Positions 49,701-62,844 of a stretch of 64,000 nt of DNA are shown here, in pieces. Positions within the stretch are counted from its first letter, which is position 1. The number at the start of each line of letters is the position of its first letter. The DNA is from Megalopta genalis (Eukaryota; Arthropoda; Insecta; Hymenoptera; Halictidae): assembly GCF_051020955.1 (NCBI RefSeq), contig NW_027476463.1, positions 156,780-220,779 on the forward strand, given 5' to 3'. The position numbers and the translations under genes are program-made. Below the pieces are notes generated by a model. It was not told where the DNA came from and searched no databases. It saw nothing but the letters and a program-made list of their open reading frames with translations.

Positions 49701-52700
49701 GAATCCAAACGACGCAAATGGTTTAGCTTGAAATATTTGTGATATACATGATTTAGCTTCAACTGCATTGCGAAACCATCGAGTTAGCTTCAAATCCATG
49801 CGAATCACATTATTTAGCTTCAAATTCATTTGGAACACATGGTTTAGCTTAATATTCTTGCGAAACAAATGGTTTAGCTTCAAATACTTTTGATATACAT
49901 GATTTAGCTTCAACTGCATGCGAAACAAACTTGTTAGCTTCAAATTCAAGCGAAACAAATGATTCAACTTCAAATCAATGCGAAGTAGAAGGCTCATCTT
50001 CGAATCCTCACGAAACAGATGGTTTAGCTTCAAATACTTGTGATATACGTGATTTAGCTTCATCAGCGTGCGAAACAAACGCGTTAGCTTCAAATCCATG
50101 CGAAACACATGATTTAGCTTCAAATCAATGCGAAACAAATGGTTTTGCTTCAAACACCTGTGATATACATGATTTAGCTTCAACTGGATGTGAAACAAAC
50201 GAGTTAGCTTCAAATCCTTGCCAAACACATAATATAGCATCAAATCAATGCGAAGTAGAAGGCTTATCTTCGAATCCATACGAAACAAATGGTTTAGTTT
50301 CAAATACTTGTGATATACATGATTTAGCGTCAACTGCATGCGATATAACCGAGTTAGCTACAAAGCCAAGCGAAACACATGATTTAGTTTCAAATCAATG
50401 CGAAGTAGAAGGTTTAGCTTCAAATCCATGCGAAACAAGTGATTTACCTTCAAATACTTGCGATATAAATGCTTTAGCTTCAAACGATTGCGAAGTAGAA
50501 GGCTTTGCTTCAAATCCATGGGAATCAAATTGTTTAGCTTCGAATACTTGTGATATACATGTTTTAGCTTCAACTGCATGCGAAACAAACGAGTTAGCTT
50601 CCAATCCAAGCGAAACACATGATTTATCTTCAAGTCAATGCGAAGTAGAAGGCTGATCTTCGAATCCATGCGAAACAGATGGTTTAGCTTCAAATACTTG
50701 TGATATACATGATTTAGCTTCAACTTCATGTCAAACAAATAAGTTAGGTTCAAATCCATGCGAAACACATGCTTTAGATTCAAATCGATGCGAAGTAGGA
50801 GGCCTATATTCGAATCCGTGCGAAACAAATGGTTCAGCTTCAAATACTTGTAATATACATGATTTAGCTTCAACTGCATGTGAAAAACATGTGTTAGCTT
50901 CAAATTCCAGCGAAACAAATGACACAGCTTCAAATCAATGCGAAGTAGAAGGCTTAGCTTCAAATCCACGCGAATCAAATGGTTTAGCCTCAAATACTTG
51001 TGATATACATGATTTAGATTCAACAGCATGCGAAACAAACGAGATAGCTTCAAATCCATGCGAAACACATGATTTATCTTCAAATCAATGCGAAGTAGAA
51101 GGCTCATCTTCGAATCCTCACGAAACAGATGGTTTAGCTTCAAATACTTGTGATATACGTGATTTAGCTTCATCAGCGTGCGAAACAAACGCGTTAGCTT
51201 CAAATCCATGCGAAACACATGATTTAGCATCAAATCAATGCGAAGTAGAAGGCTTATCTTCGAATCCACGCGACACGAATGGTTCAGCTTCAAATACTTG
51301 TAGTATACATGATTTAGCTTCAACTGCATGTGAAAAAGATGTGTTAGCTTCAAATTCCAGCGAAACACATGATTCAGCTCCACATCAATGCGAAGTAGAA
51401 GGCTTAGCTTCAAATCCATGCGAATCAAATTGTTTAGCCTCAAATTCTTGTGATATACATGATTTAGATTCAACTGCATGCGAAACAAACGAGGTAGCTT
51501 CAAATCAATGCGAAACACATGATTTAGCTTAAAATCAATGCGAAGGAGAAGGCTTATCTTCGAATCCAAACGACGCAAATGGTTTAGCTTGAAATATTTG
51601 TGATATACATGATTTAGCTTCAACTGCATTGCGAAACCATCGAGTTAGCTTCAAATCCATGCGAATCACATTATTTAGCTTCAAATTCATTTGGAACACA
51701 TGGTTTAGCTTAATATTCTTGCGAAACAAATGGTTTAGCTTCAAATACTTTTGATATACATGATTTAGCTTCAACTGCATGCGAAACAAACTTGTTAGCT
51801 TCAAATTCAAGCGAAACAAATGATTCAACTTCAAATCAATGCGAAGTAGAAGGCTCATCTTCGAATCCTCACGAAACAGATGGTTTAGCTTCAAATACTT
51901 GTGATATACGTGATTTAGCTTCATCAGCGTGCGAAACAAACGCGTTAGCTTCAAATCCATGCGAAACACATGATTTAGCTTCAAATCAATGCGAAACAAA
52001 TGGTTTTGCTTCAAACACCTGTGATATACATGATTTAGCTTCAACTGGATGTGAAACAAACGAGTTAGCTTCAAATCCTTGCCAAACACATAATATAGCA
52101 TCAAATCAATGCGAAGTAGAAGGCTTATCTTCGAATCCATACGAAACAAATGGTTTAGTTTCAAATACTTGTGATATACATGATTTAGCGTCAACTGCAT
52201 GCGATATAACCGAGTTAGCTACAAAGCCAAGCGAAACACATGATTTAGTTTCAAATCAATGCGAAGTAGAAGGTTTAGCTTCAAATCCATGCGAAACAAG
52301 TGATTTACCTTCAAATACTTGCGATATAAATGCTTTAGCTTCAAACGATTGCGAAGTAGAAGGCTTTGCTTCAAATCCATGGGAATCAAATTGTTTAGCT
52401 TCGAATACTTGTGATATACATGTTTTAGCTTCAACTGCATGCGAAACAAACGAGTTAGCTTCCAATCCAAGCGAAACACATGATTTATCTTCAAATCAAT
52501 GCGAAGTAGAAGGCTGATCTTCGAATCCATGCGAAACAGATGGTTTAGCTTCAAATACTTGTGATATACATGATTTAGCTTCAACTTCATGTCAAACAAA
52601 TAAGTTAGGTTCAAATCCATGCGAAACACATGCTTTAGATTCAAATCGATGCGAAGTAGGAGGCCTATATTCGAATCCGTGCGAAACAAATGGTTCAGCT

Positions 52701-54222
52701 TCAAATACTTGTAATATACATGATTTAGCTTCAACTGCATGTGAAAAACATGTGTTAGCTTCAAATTCCAGCGAAACAAATGACACAGCTTCAAATCAAT
52801 GCGAAGTAGAAGGCTTAGCTTCAAATCCACGCGAATCAAATGGTTTAGCCTCAAATACTTGTGATATACATGATTTAGATTCAACAGCATGCGAAACAAA
52901 CGAGATAGCTTCAAATCCATGCGAAACACATGATTTATCTTCAAATCAATGCGAAGTAGAAGGCTCATCTTCGAATCCTCACGAAACAGATGGTTTAGCT
53001 TCAAATACTTGTGATATACGTGATTTAGCTTCATCAGCGTGCGAAACAAACGCGTTAGCTTCAAATCCATGCGAAACACATGATTTAGCATCAAATCAAT
53101 GCGAAGTAGAAGGCTTATCTTCGAATCCACGCGACACGAATGGTTCAGCTTCAAATACTTGTAGTATACATGATTTAGCTTCAACTGCATGTGAAAAAGA
53201 TGTGTTAGCTTCAAATTCCAGCGAAACACATGATTCAGCTCCACATCAATGCGAAGTAGAAGGCTTAGCTTCAAATCCATGCGAATCAAATTGTTTAGCC
53301 TCAAATTCTTGTGATATACATGATTTAGATTCAACTGCATGCGAAACAAACGAGGTAGCTTCAAATCAATGCGAAACACATGATTTAGCTTAAAATCAAT
53401 GCGAAGGAGAAGGCTTATCTTCGAATCCAAACGACGCAAATGGTTTAGCTTCAAATATTTGTGATATACATGATTTAGCTTCAACTGCATGCGAAACCAT
53501 CGAGTTAGCTTCAAATCCATGCGAATCACATTATTTAGCTTCAAATTCATTTGGAACACATGGTTTAGCTTAATATTCTTGCGAAACAAATGGTTTAGCT
53601 TCAAATACTTTTGATATACATGATTTAGCTTCAACTGCATGCGAAACAAACTTGTTAGCTTCAAATTCAAGCGAAACAAATGATACAACTTCAAATCAAT
53701 GCGAAGTAGAAGGCTCATCTTCGAATCCTCACGAAACAGATGGTTTAGCTCCAAATACTTGTGATATACGTGATTTAGCTTCATCAGCGTGCGAAACAAA
53801 CGCGTTAGCTTCAAATCCATGCGAAACACATGATTTAGCATCAAATCAATGCGAAGTAGAAGGCTTATCTTCGAATCCACGCGACACGAATGGTTTAGCT
53901 TCAAATGCTTGAGATATAAATGATTTAGCTTCAATTGCATGCGAAACAAAGGAGTTAGCTTCACATCCTATCCAAACACATGACTTAGCTTCAAATCAGT
54001 TTGAAGTAGATGGCTTAGCATCAAATCCATGCGAAATACATGAGTTAGCTTCAAATACTAGTGATATATATGAAATAGCTTGATATGCATCCGACACAAA
54101 CGAGTTTGCTTCAAATCCAAGCGAAAAACATGACTTAGTATGAAGTCAAGCCAAGTTTAAGGCTCAGTTTCAAATCCAAGCGAAGCGAATGATTTAACTT
54201 CACATACTTGTGAATATAAGTG
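46780..54222. repeat. Super-unit 7, 7443 bp, with internal triplication
   Basis: Same edges. The length is 248 monomers plus three bases, and exactly three CTGCATTGCG single-T insertions are present (near 47905, 49766 and 51627). The bulk is the triplicated 1861-bp block. Its first kilobase is nearly identical to the start of super-unit 8. Confidence 0.8.
47813..53395. repeat. Three tandem 1861-bp blocks
   Basis: 47813-49673, 49674-51534 and 51535-53395 differ only at isolated bases, for example GATATAGCCGAG at 48481 against GATATAACCGAG at 50342, and TCAAGTCAATG at 50631 against TCAAATCAATG in the others. The period is 62 monomers plus the single inserted T, so every copy shifts the reading frame by one. 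Confidence 0.9.
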
Positions 54223-57200
54223 TTATAGCTTGAAATGCAGACGAAACAAACGATTTAGCATAAAATCCATGCGAAACACATGATTCAGCTTCAAATCAAT
54301 GCGAAACAAATGGTTTTGCTTCAAACACCTTTGATATACATGATTTAGCTTCAACTGGATGTGAAATAAACGAGTTAGCTTCAAATCCTTGCCAAACACA
54401 TAATTTAGCATCAAGTCAATGCGAAGTAGAAGGCTTATCTTCGAATCCATACGAAACAAATGGTTTAGTTTCAAATACTTGTGATATACATGATTTAGCG
54501 TCAACTGCATGCGATATAACCGAGTTAGCTTCAAAGCCAAGCGAAACACATGATTTAGTTTCAAATCAATGCGAAGTAGAAGGTTTAGCTTCAAATCCAT
54601 GCGAAACAAGTGATTTACCTTCAAATACTTGCGATATAAATGCTTTAGCTTCAAACGATTGCGAAGTAGAAGGCTTTGCTTCAAATCCATGGGAATCAAA
54701 TTGTTTAGCTTCAAATACTTGTGATATACATGTTTTAGCTTCAACTGCATGCGAAACAAACGAGATAGCTTCCAATCCAAGCGAAACACATGATTTATCT
54801 TCAAATCAATGCGAAGTAGAAGGCTGATCTTCGAATCCTTGCGAAACAGATGGTTTAGCTTCAAATACTTGTGATATACATGATTTAGCTTCAACTTCAT
54901 GTCAAACAAATAAGTTAGGTTCAAATCCATGCGAAACACATGGTTTAGATTCAAATCGATGCGAAGTAGGAGGCATATATTCGAATCCGTGCGAAACAAA
55001 TGGTTCAGCTTCAAATACTTGTAATATACATGATTTAGCTTCAACTGCATGTGAAAAAGATGTGTTAGCTTCAAATTCCAGCGAAACACATGATTCAGCT
55101 CCACATCAATGCGAAGTAGAAGGCTTAGCTTCAAATCCATGCGAATCAAATTGTTTAGCCTCAAATTCTTGTGATATACATGATTTAGATTCAACTGCAT
55201 GCGAAACAAACGAGGTAGCTTCAAATCAATGCGAAACACATGATTTAGCTTAAAATCAATGCGAAGGAGAAGGCTTATCTTCGAATCCAAACGACGCAAA
55301 TGGTTTAGCTTGAAATATTTGTGATATACATGATTTAGCTTCAACTGCATTGCGAAACCATCGAGTTAGCTTCAAATCCATGCGAATCACATTATTTAGC
55401 TTCAAATTCATTTGGAACACATGGTTTAGCTTAATATTCTTGCGAAACAAATGGTTTAGCTTCAAATACTTTTGATATACATGATTTAGCTTCAACTGCA
55501 TGCGAAACAAACTTGTTAGCTTCAAATTCAAGCGAAACAAATGATTCAACTTCAAATCAATGCGAAGTAGAAGGCTCATCTTCGAATCCTCACGAAACAG
55601 ATGGTTTAGCTTCAAATACTTGTGATATACGTGATTTAGCTTCATCAGCGTGCGAAACAAACGCGTTAGCTTCAAATCCATGCGAAACACATGATTTAGC
55701 TTCAAATCAATGCGAAACAAATGGTTTTGCTTCAAACACCTGTGATATACATGATTTAGCTTCAACTGGATGTGAAACAAACGAGTTAGCTTCAAATCCT
55801 TGCCAAACACATAATATAGCATCAAATCAATGCGAAGTAGAAGGCTTATCTTCGAATCCATACGAAACAAATGGTTTAGTTTCAAATACTTGTGATATAC
55901 ATGATTTAGCGTCAACTGCATGCGATATAACCGAGTTAGCTACAAAGCCAAGCGAAACACATGATTTAGTTTCAAATCAATGCGAAGTAGAAGGTTTAGC
56001 TTCAAATCCATGCGAAACAAGTGATTTACCTTCAAATACTTGCGATATAAATGCTTTAGCTTCAAACGATTGCGAAGTAGAAGGCTTTGCTTCAAATCCA
56101 TGGGAATCAAATTGTTTAGCTTCGAATACTTGTGATATACATGTTTTAGCTTCAACTGCATGCGAAACAAACGAGTTAGCTTCCAATCCAAGCGAAACAC
56201 ATGATTTATCTTCAAATCAATGCGAAGTAGAAGGCTGATCTTCGAATCCATGCGAAACAGATGGTTTAGCTTCAAATACTTGTGATATACATGATTTAGC
56301 TTCAACTTCATGTCAAACAAATAAGTTAGGTTCAAATCCATGCGAAACACATGCTTTAGATTCAAATCGATGCGAAGTAGGAGGCCTATATTCGAATCCG
56401 TGCGAAACAAATGGTTCAGCATCAAATACTTGTAATATACATGATTTAGCTTCAACTGCATGTGAAAAACATGTGTTAGCTTCAAATTCCAGCGAAACAA
56501 ATGACACAGCTTCAAATCAATGCGAAGTAGAAGGCTTAGCTTCAAATCCACGCGAATCAAATGGTTTAGCCTCAAATACTTGTGATATACATGATTTAGA
56601 TTCAACAGCATGCGAAACAAACGAGATAGCTTCAAATCCATGCGAAACACATGATTTATCTTCAAATCAATGCGAAGTAGAAGGCTGATCTTCGAATCCA
56701 TGCGAAACAGGTGGTTTAGCTTCAAATACTTGTGATATACATGATTTAGGATCAACTTCATGTGAAACACATGATTTAGCTTCAAATCCATGCGAAACAC
56801 ATGGTTTAGATTCAAATCAATACAAAGTAGGAGGCATATCTTCGAATCCATGCGAAACAAATGGTTCAGCTTCAAATACTTGTAGTATACATGATTTAGC
56901 TTCAACTGCATGTGAAAAAGATGTGTTAGCTTCAAATTCCAGCGAAACACATGATTCAGCTCCACATCAATGCGAAGTAGAAGGCTTAGCTTCAAATCCA
57001 TGCGAATCAAATTGTTTAGCCTCAAATTCTTGTGATATACATGATTTAGATTCAACTGCATGCGAAACAAACGAGGTAGCTTCAAATCAATGCGAAACAC
57101 ATGATTTAGCTTAAAATCAATGCGAAGGAGAAGGCTTATCTTCGAATCCAAACGACGCAAATGGTTTAGCTTCAAATATTTGTGATATACATGATTTAGC

Positions 57201-57943
57201 TTCAACTGCATGCGAAACCATCGAGTTAGCTTCAAATCCATGCGAATCACATTATTTAGCTTCAAATTCATTTGGAACACATGGTTTAGCTTAATATTCT
57301 TGCGAAACAAATGGTTTAGCTTCAAATACTTTTGATATACATGATTTAGCTTCAACTGCATGCGAAACAAACTTGTTAGCTTCAAATTCAAGCGAAACAA
57401 ATGATACAACTTCAAATCAATGCGAAGTAGAAGGCTCATCTTCGAATCCTCACGAAACAGATGGTTTAGCTTCAAATACTTGTGATATACGTGATTTAGC
57501 TTCATCAGCGTGCGAAACAAACCCGTTAGCTTCAAATCAATGCGAAACACATGATTTAGCATCAAATCAATGCGAAGTAGAAGGATTATCTTCGAATCCA
57601 CGCGACACGAATGGTTTAGCTTCAAATGCTTGAGATATAAATGATTTAGCTTCAATTGCATGCGAAACAAAGGAGTTAGCTTCACATCCTAGCCAAACAC
57701 ATGACTTAGCTTCAAATCAGTTTGAAGTAGATGGCTTAGCATCAAATCCATGCGAAATACATGAGTTAGCTTCAAATACTAGTGATATATATGAAATAGC
57801 TTGATATGCATTCGACACAAACGAGTTTGCTTCAAATCCAAGCGAAAAACATGACTTAGTATGAAGTCAAGCCAAGTTTAAGGCTCAGTTTCAAATCCAA
57901 GCGAAGCGAATGATTTAACTTCACATACTTGTGAATATAAGTG
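54223..57943. repeat. Super-unit 8, 3721 bp
   Basis: Same edges. The length is 124 monomers plus one base, again with one CTGCATTGCG insertion (near 55348). The right 2 kb (55940-57943) matches super-unit 9 with only a few substitutions. Confidence 0.8.
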
Positions 57944-60253
57944 TTATAGCTTGAAATGCAGACGAAACAAACGATTTAGCATAAAATCCATGCGAAACAC
58001 ATGATTTAGCTTCAAATCAATGCGAAACAAATGGTTTTGCTTCAAACACCTGTGATATACATGATTTAGCTTTAACTGGATGTGAAACAAACGAGTTAGC
58101 TTCAAATCCTTGCCAAACACATAATATAGCATCAAATCAATGCGAAGTAGAAGGCTTATCTTCGAATCCATACGAAACAAATGGTTTAGTTTCAAATACT
58201 TGTGATATACATGATTTAGCGTCAACTGCATGCGATATAACCGAGTTAGCTACAAAGCCAAGCGAAACACATGATTTAGTTTCAAATCAATGCGAAGTAG
58301 AAGGTTTAGCTTCAAATCCATGCGAAACAAGTGATTTACCTTCAAATACTTGCGATATAAATGCTTTAGCTTCAAACGATTGCGAAGTAGAAGGCTTTGC
58401 TTCAAATCCATGGGAATCAAATTGTTTAGCTTCGAATACTTGTGATATACATGTTTTAGCTTCAACTGCATGCGAAACAAACGAGTTAGCTTCCAATCCA
58501 AGCGAAACACATGATTTATCTTCAAATCAATGCGAAGTAGAAGGCTGATCTTCGAATCCATGCGAAACAGATGGTTTAGCTTCAAATACTTGTGATATAC
58601 ATGATTTAGCTTCAACTTCATGTCAAACAAATAAGTTAGGTTCAAATCCATGCGAAACACATGCTTTAGATTCAAATCGATGCGAAGTAGGAGGCCTATA
58701 TTCGAATCCGTGCGAAACAAATGGTTCAGCTTCAAATACTTGTAATATACATGATTTAGCTTCAACTGCATGTGAAAAACATGTGTTAGCTTCAAATTCC
58801 AGCGAAACAAATGACACAGCTTCAAATCAATGCGAAGTAGAAGGCTTAGCTTCAAATCCACGCGAATCAAATGGTTTAGCCTCAAATACTTGTGATATAC
58901 ATGATTTAGATTCAACAGCATGCGAAACAAACGAGATAGCTTCAAATCCATGCGAAACACATGATTTATCTTCAAATCAATGCGAAGTAGAAGGCTGATC
59001 TTCGAATCCATGCGAAACAGATGGTTTAGCTTCAAATACTTGTGATATACATGATTTAGGATCAACTTCATGTGAAACACATGATTTAGCTTCAAATCCA
59101 TGCGAAACACATGGTTTAGATTCAAATCAATACAAAGTAGGAGGCATATCTTCGAAACCATGCGAAACAAATGGTTCAGCTTCAAATACTTGTAGTATAC
59201 ATGATTTAGCTTCAACTGCATGTGAAAAAGATGTGTTAGCTTCAAATTCCAGCGAAACACATGATTCAGCTCCACATCAATGCGAAGTAGAAGGCTTAGC
59301 TTCAAATCCATGCGAATCAAATTGTTTAGCCTCAAATTCTTGTGATATACATGATTTAGATTCAACTGCATGCGAAACAAACGAGGTAGCTTCAAATCAA
59401 TGCGAAACACATGATTTAGCTTAAAATCAATGCGAAGGAGAAGGCTTATCTTCGAATCCAAACGACGCAAATGGTTTAGCTTCAAATATTTGTGATATAC
59501 ATGATTTAGCTTCAACTGCATGCGAAACCATCGAGTTAGCTTCAAATCCATGCGAATCACATTATTTAGCTTCAAATTCATTTGGAACACATGGTTTAGC
59601 TTAATATTCTTGCGAAACAAATGGTTTAGCTTCAAATACTTTTGATATACATGATTTAGCTTCAACTGCATGCGAAACAAACTTGTTAGCTTCAAATTCA
59701 AGCGAAACAAATGATACAACTTCAAATCAATGCGAAGTAGAAGGCTCATCTTCGAATCCTCACGAAACAGATGGTTTAGCTTCAAATACTTGTGATATAC
59801 GTGATTTAGCTTCATCAGCGTGCGAAACAAACCCGTAAGCTTCAAATCAATGCGAAACACATGATTTAGCATCAAATCAATGCGAAGTAGAAGGATTATC
59901 TTCGAATCCACGCGACACGAATGGTTTAGCTTCAAATGCTTGAGATATAAATGATTTAGCTTCAATTGCATGCGAAACAAAGGAGTTAGCTTCACATCCT
60001 AGCCAAACACATGACTTAGCTTCAAATCAGTTTGAAGTAGATGGCTTAGCATCAAATCCATGCGAAATACATGAGTTAGCTTCAAATACTAGTGATATAT
60101 ATGAAATAGCTTGATATGCATTCGACACAAACGAGTTTGCTTCAAATCCAAGCGAAAAACATGACTTAGTATGAAGTCAAGCCAAGTTTAAGGCTCAGTT
60201 TCAAATCCAAGCGAAGCGAATGATTTAACTTCACATACTTGTGAATATAAGTG
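57944..60253. repeat. Super-unit 9, 2310 bp
   Basis: Same edges; 77 monomers exactly, no frame-shifting insertion. A near-twin of the right part of super-unit 8 at 2310-bp offset. Confidence 0.8.
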
Positions 60254-62844
60254 TTATAGCTTGAAATGCAGACGAAACAAACGATTTAGCATAAAATCCA
60301 TGCGAAACACATGATTTAGCTTCAAATCAATGCGAAACAAATGGTTTTGCTTCAAACACCTCTGATATACATGATTTAGCTTCAACTGGATGTGAAATAA
60401 ACGAGTTAGCTTCAAATCCTTGCCAAACACATAATTTAGCATCAAAGCAATGCGAAGTAGAAGGCTTATCTTCGAATCCATACGAAACAAATGGTTTAGT
60501 TTCAAATACTTGTGGTATACATGATTTAACGTCAACTGCATGCGATATAACCGAGTTAGCTTCAAAGCCAAGCGAAACACATGATTTAGTTTCAAATCAA
60601 TGCGAAGTAGAAGGTTTAGCTTCAAATCCATGCGAAACAAGTGATTTACCTTCAAATACTTGCGATATAAATGCTTTAGCTTCAAACGATTGCGAAGTAG
60701 AAGGCTTTGCTTCAAATCCATGGGAATCAAATTGTTTAGCTTCAAATACTTGTGATATACATGTTTTAGCTTCAACTGCATGCGAAACAAACGAGTTAGC
60801 TTCCAATCCAAGCGAAACACATGATTTATCTTCAAATCAATGCGAAGTAGAAGGCTGATCTTCGAATCCATGCGAAACAGATGGTTTAGCTTCAAATACT
60901 TGTGATATACATGATTTAGCTTCAACTTCATGTCAAACAAATAAGTTAGGTTCAAATCCATGCGAAACACATGCTTTAGATTCAAATCGATGCGAAGTAG
61001 GAGGCATATATTCGAATCCGTGCGAAACAAATGGTTCAGCTTCAAATACTTGTAATATACATGATTTAGCTTCAACTGCATGTGAAAAACATGTGTTAGC
61101 TTCAAATTCCAGCGAAACAAATGTCACAGCTTCAAATCAATGCGAAGTAGAAGGCTTAGCTTCAAATCCACGCGAATCAAATGGTTAAGCCTCAAATACT
61201 TGTGATATACATGATTTAGATTCAACAGCATGCGAAACAAACGAGATAGCTTCAAATCCATGCGAAACACATGGTTTAGATTCAAATCAATACAAAGTAG
61301 GATGCATATCTTCGAATCCATGCGAAACAAATGGTTCAGCTTCAAATACTTGTAGTATACATGATTTAGCTTCAACTGCATGTGAAAATGATGTGTTAGC
61401 TTCAAATTCCAGCGAAACACATGATTCAGCTCCACATCAATGCGAAGTAGAAGGCTTAGCTTCAAATCCATGCGAATCAAATTGTTTAGCCTCAAATTCT
61501 TGTGATATACATGATTTAGATTCAACTGCATGCGAAACAAACGAGGTAGCTTCAAATCAATGCGAAACACATGATTTAGCTTAAAATCAATGCGAAGGAG
61601 AAGGCTTATCTTCGAATCCAAACGACGCAAATGGTTTAGCTTGAAATATTTGTGATATACATGATTTAGCTTCAACTGCATTGCGAAACCATCGAGTTAG
61701 CTTCAAATCCATGCGAATCACATTATTTAGCTTCAAATTCATTTGGAACACATGGTTTAGCTTAATATTCTTGCGAAACAAATGGTTTAGCTTCAAATAC
61801 TTTTGATATACATGATTTAGCTTCAACTGCATGCGAAACAAACTTGTTAGCTTCAAATTCAAGCGAAACAAATGATTCAACTTCAAATCAATGCGAAGTA
61901 GAAGGCTCATCTTCGAATCCTCACGAAACAGATGGTTTAGCTTCAAATACTTGTGATATACGTGATTTAGCTTCATCAGCGTGCGAAACAAACGCGTTAG
62001 CTTCAAATCCATGCGAAACACATGATTTAGCATCAAATCAATGCGAAGTAGAAGGCTTATCTTCGAATCCACGCGACACGAATGGTTTAGCTTCAAATGC
62101 TTGAGATATAAATGATTTAGCTTCAATTGCATGCGAAACAAAGGAGTTAGCTTCACATCCTAGCCAAACACATGACTTAGCTTCAAATCAGTTTGAAGTA
62201 GAAGGTTTAGCTTCAAATCCATGCGAAACAAGAGATTTAGCTTCAAATACTTGTGATATACATGATTTAGCTTCAACAGCATGCGAAACGAACGATTTAG
62301 AATCAAATCCATGCGAAAAACATGATTTAGCTTCAAATCAAAGCGAAACAAATGGTTTTGCTTCAAACACCTGTGATATACATGATTTTGCTTCAACTGC
62401 ATGCGAAACAAACGAGTTAGCTTTAAATGCATGCGAAACACATGGTTTAGATTCAAATCAATACAAAGTAGGAGGCATATCTTCGAATCCATGCGAAACA
62501 AATGGTTCAGCCTCAAATTCTTGTGATATACATGATTTAGATTCAACTGCATGCGAAACAAACGAGGTAGCTTCAAATCAATGCGAAATACATGATTTAG
62601 CTTAAAATCAATGCGAAGGAGAAGGCTTATCTTCGAATCCATGCGAAACAAATGGTTCAGCTCCAAATACTTCTAATATACATGATGTAGCTTCAACTGC
62701 ATGTAAAAAAGATGCGGTAGCATCAAATACCAGCGAAACACATGATTTAGCTTCAAATCAATGCGAAGTAGAAGGCTGATCTTCGAATCCATGCGAAACA
62801 GATTGTTTAGCTTCAAATACTTGTGATATACATGATTTAGCTTC
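60254..62844. repeat. Super-unit 10, left part
   Basis: Colinear with super-unit 3 up to about 62195. It then jumps to sequence like 32050-32700, skipping 570 bp (19 monomers), and leads into the second 163-bp block. The shared right-hand segment is cut short at this junction. Confidence 0.75.
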
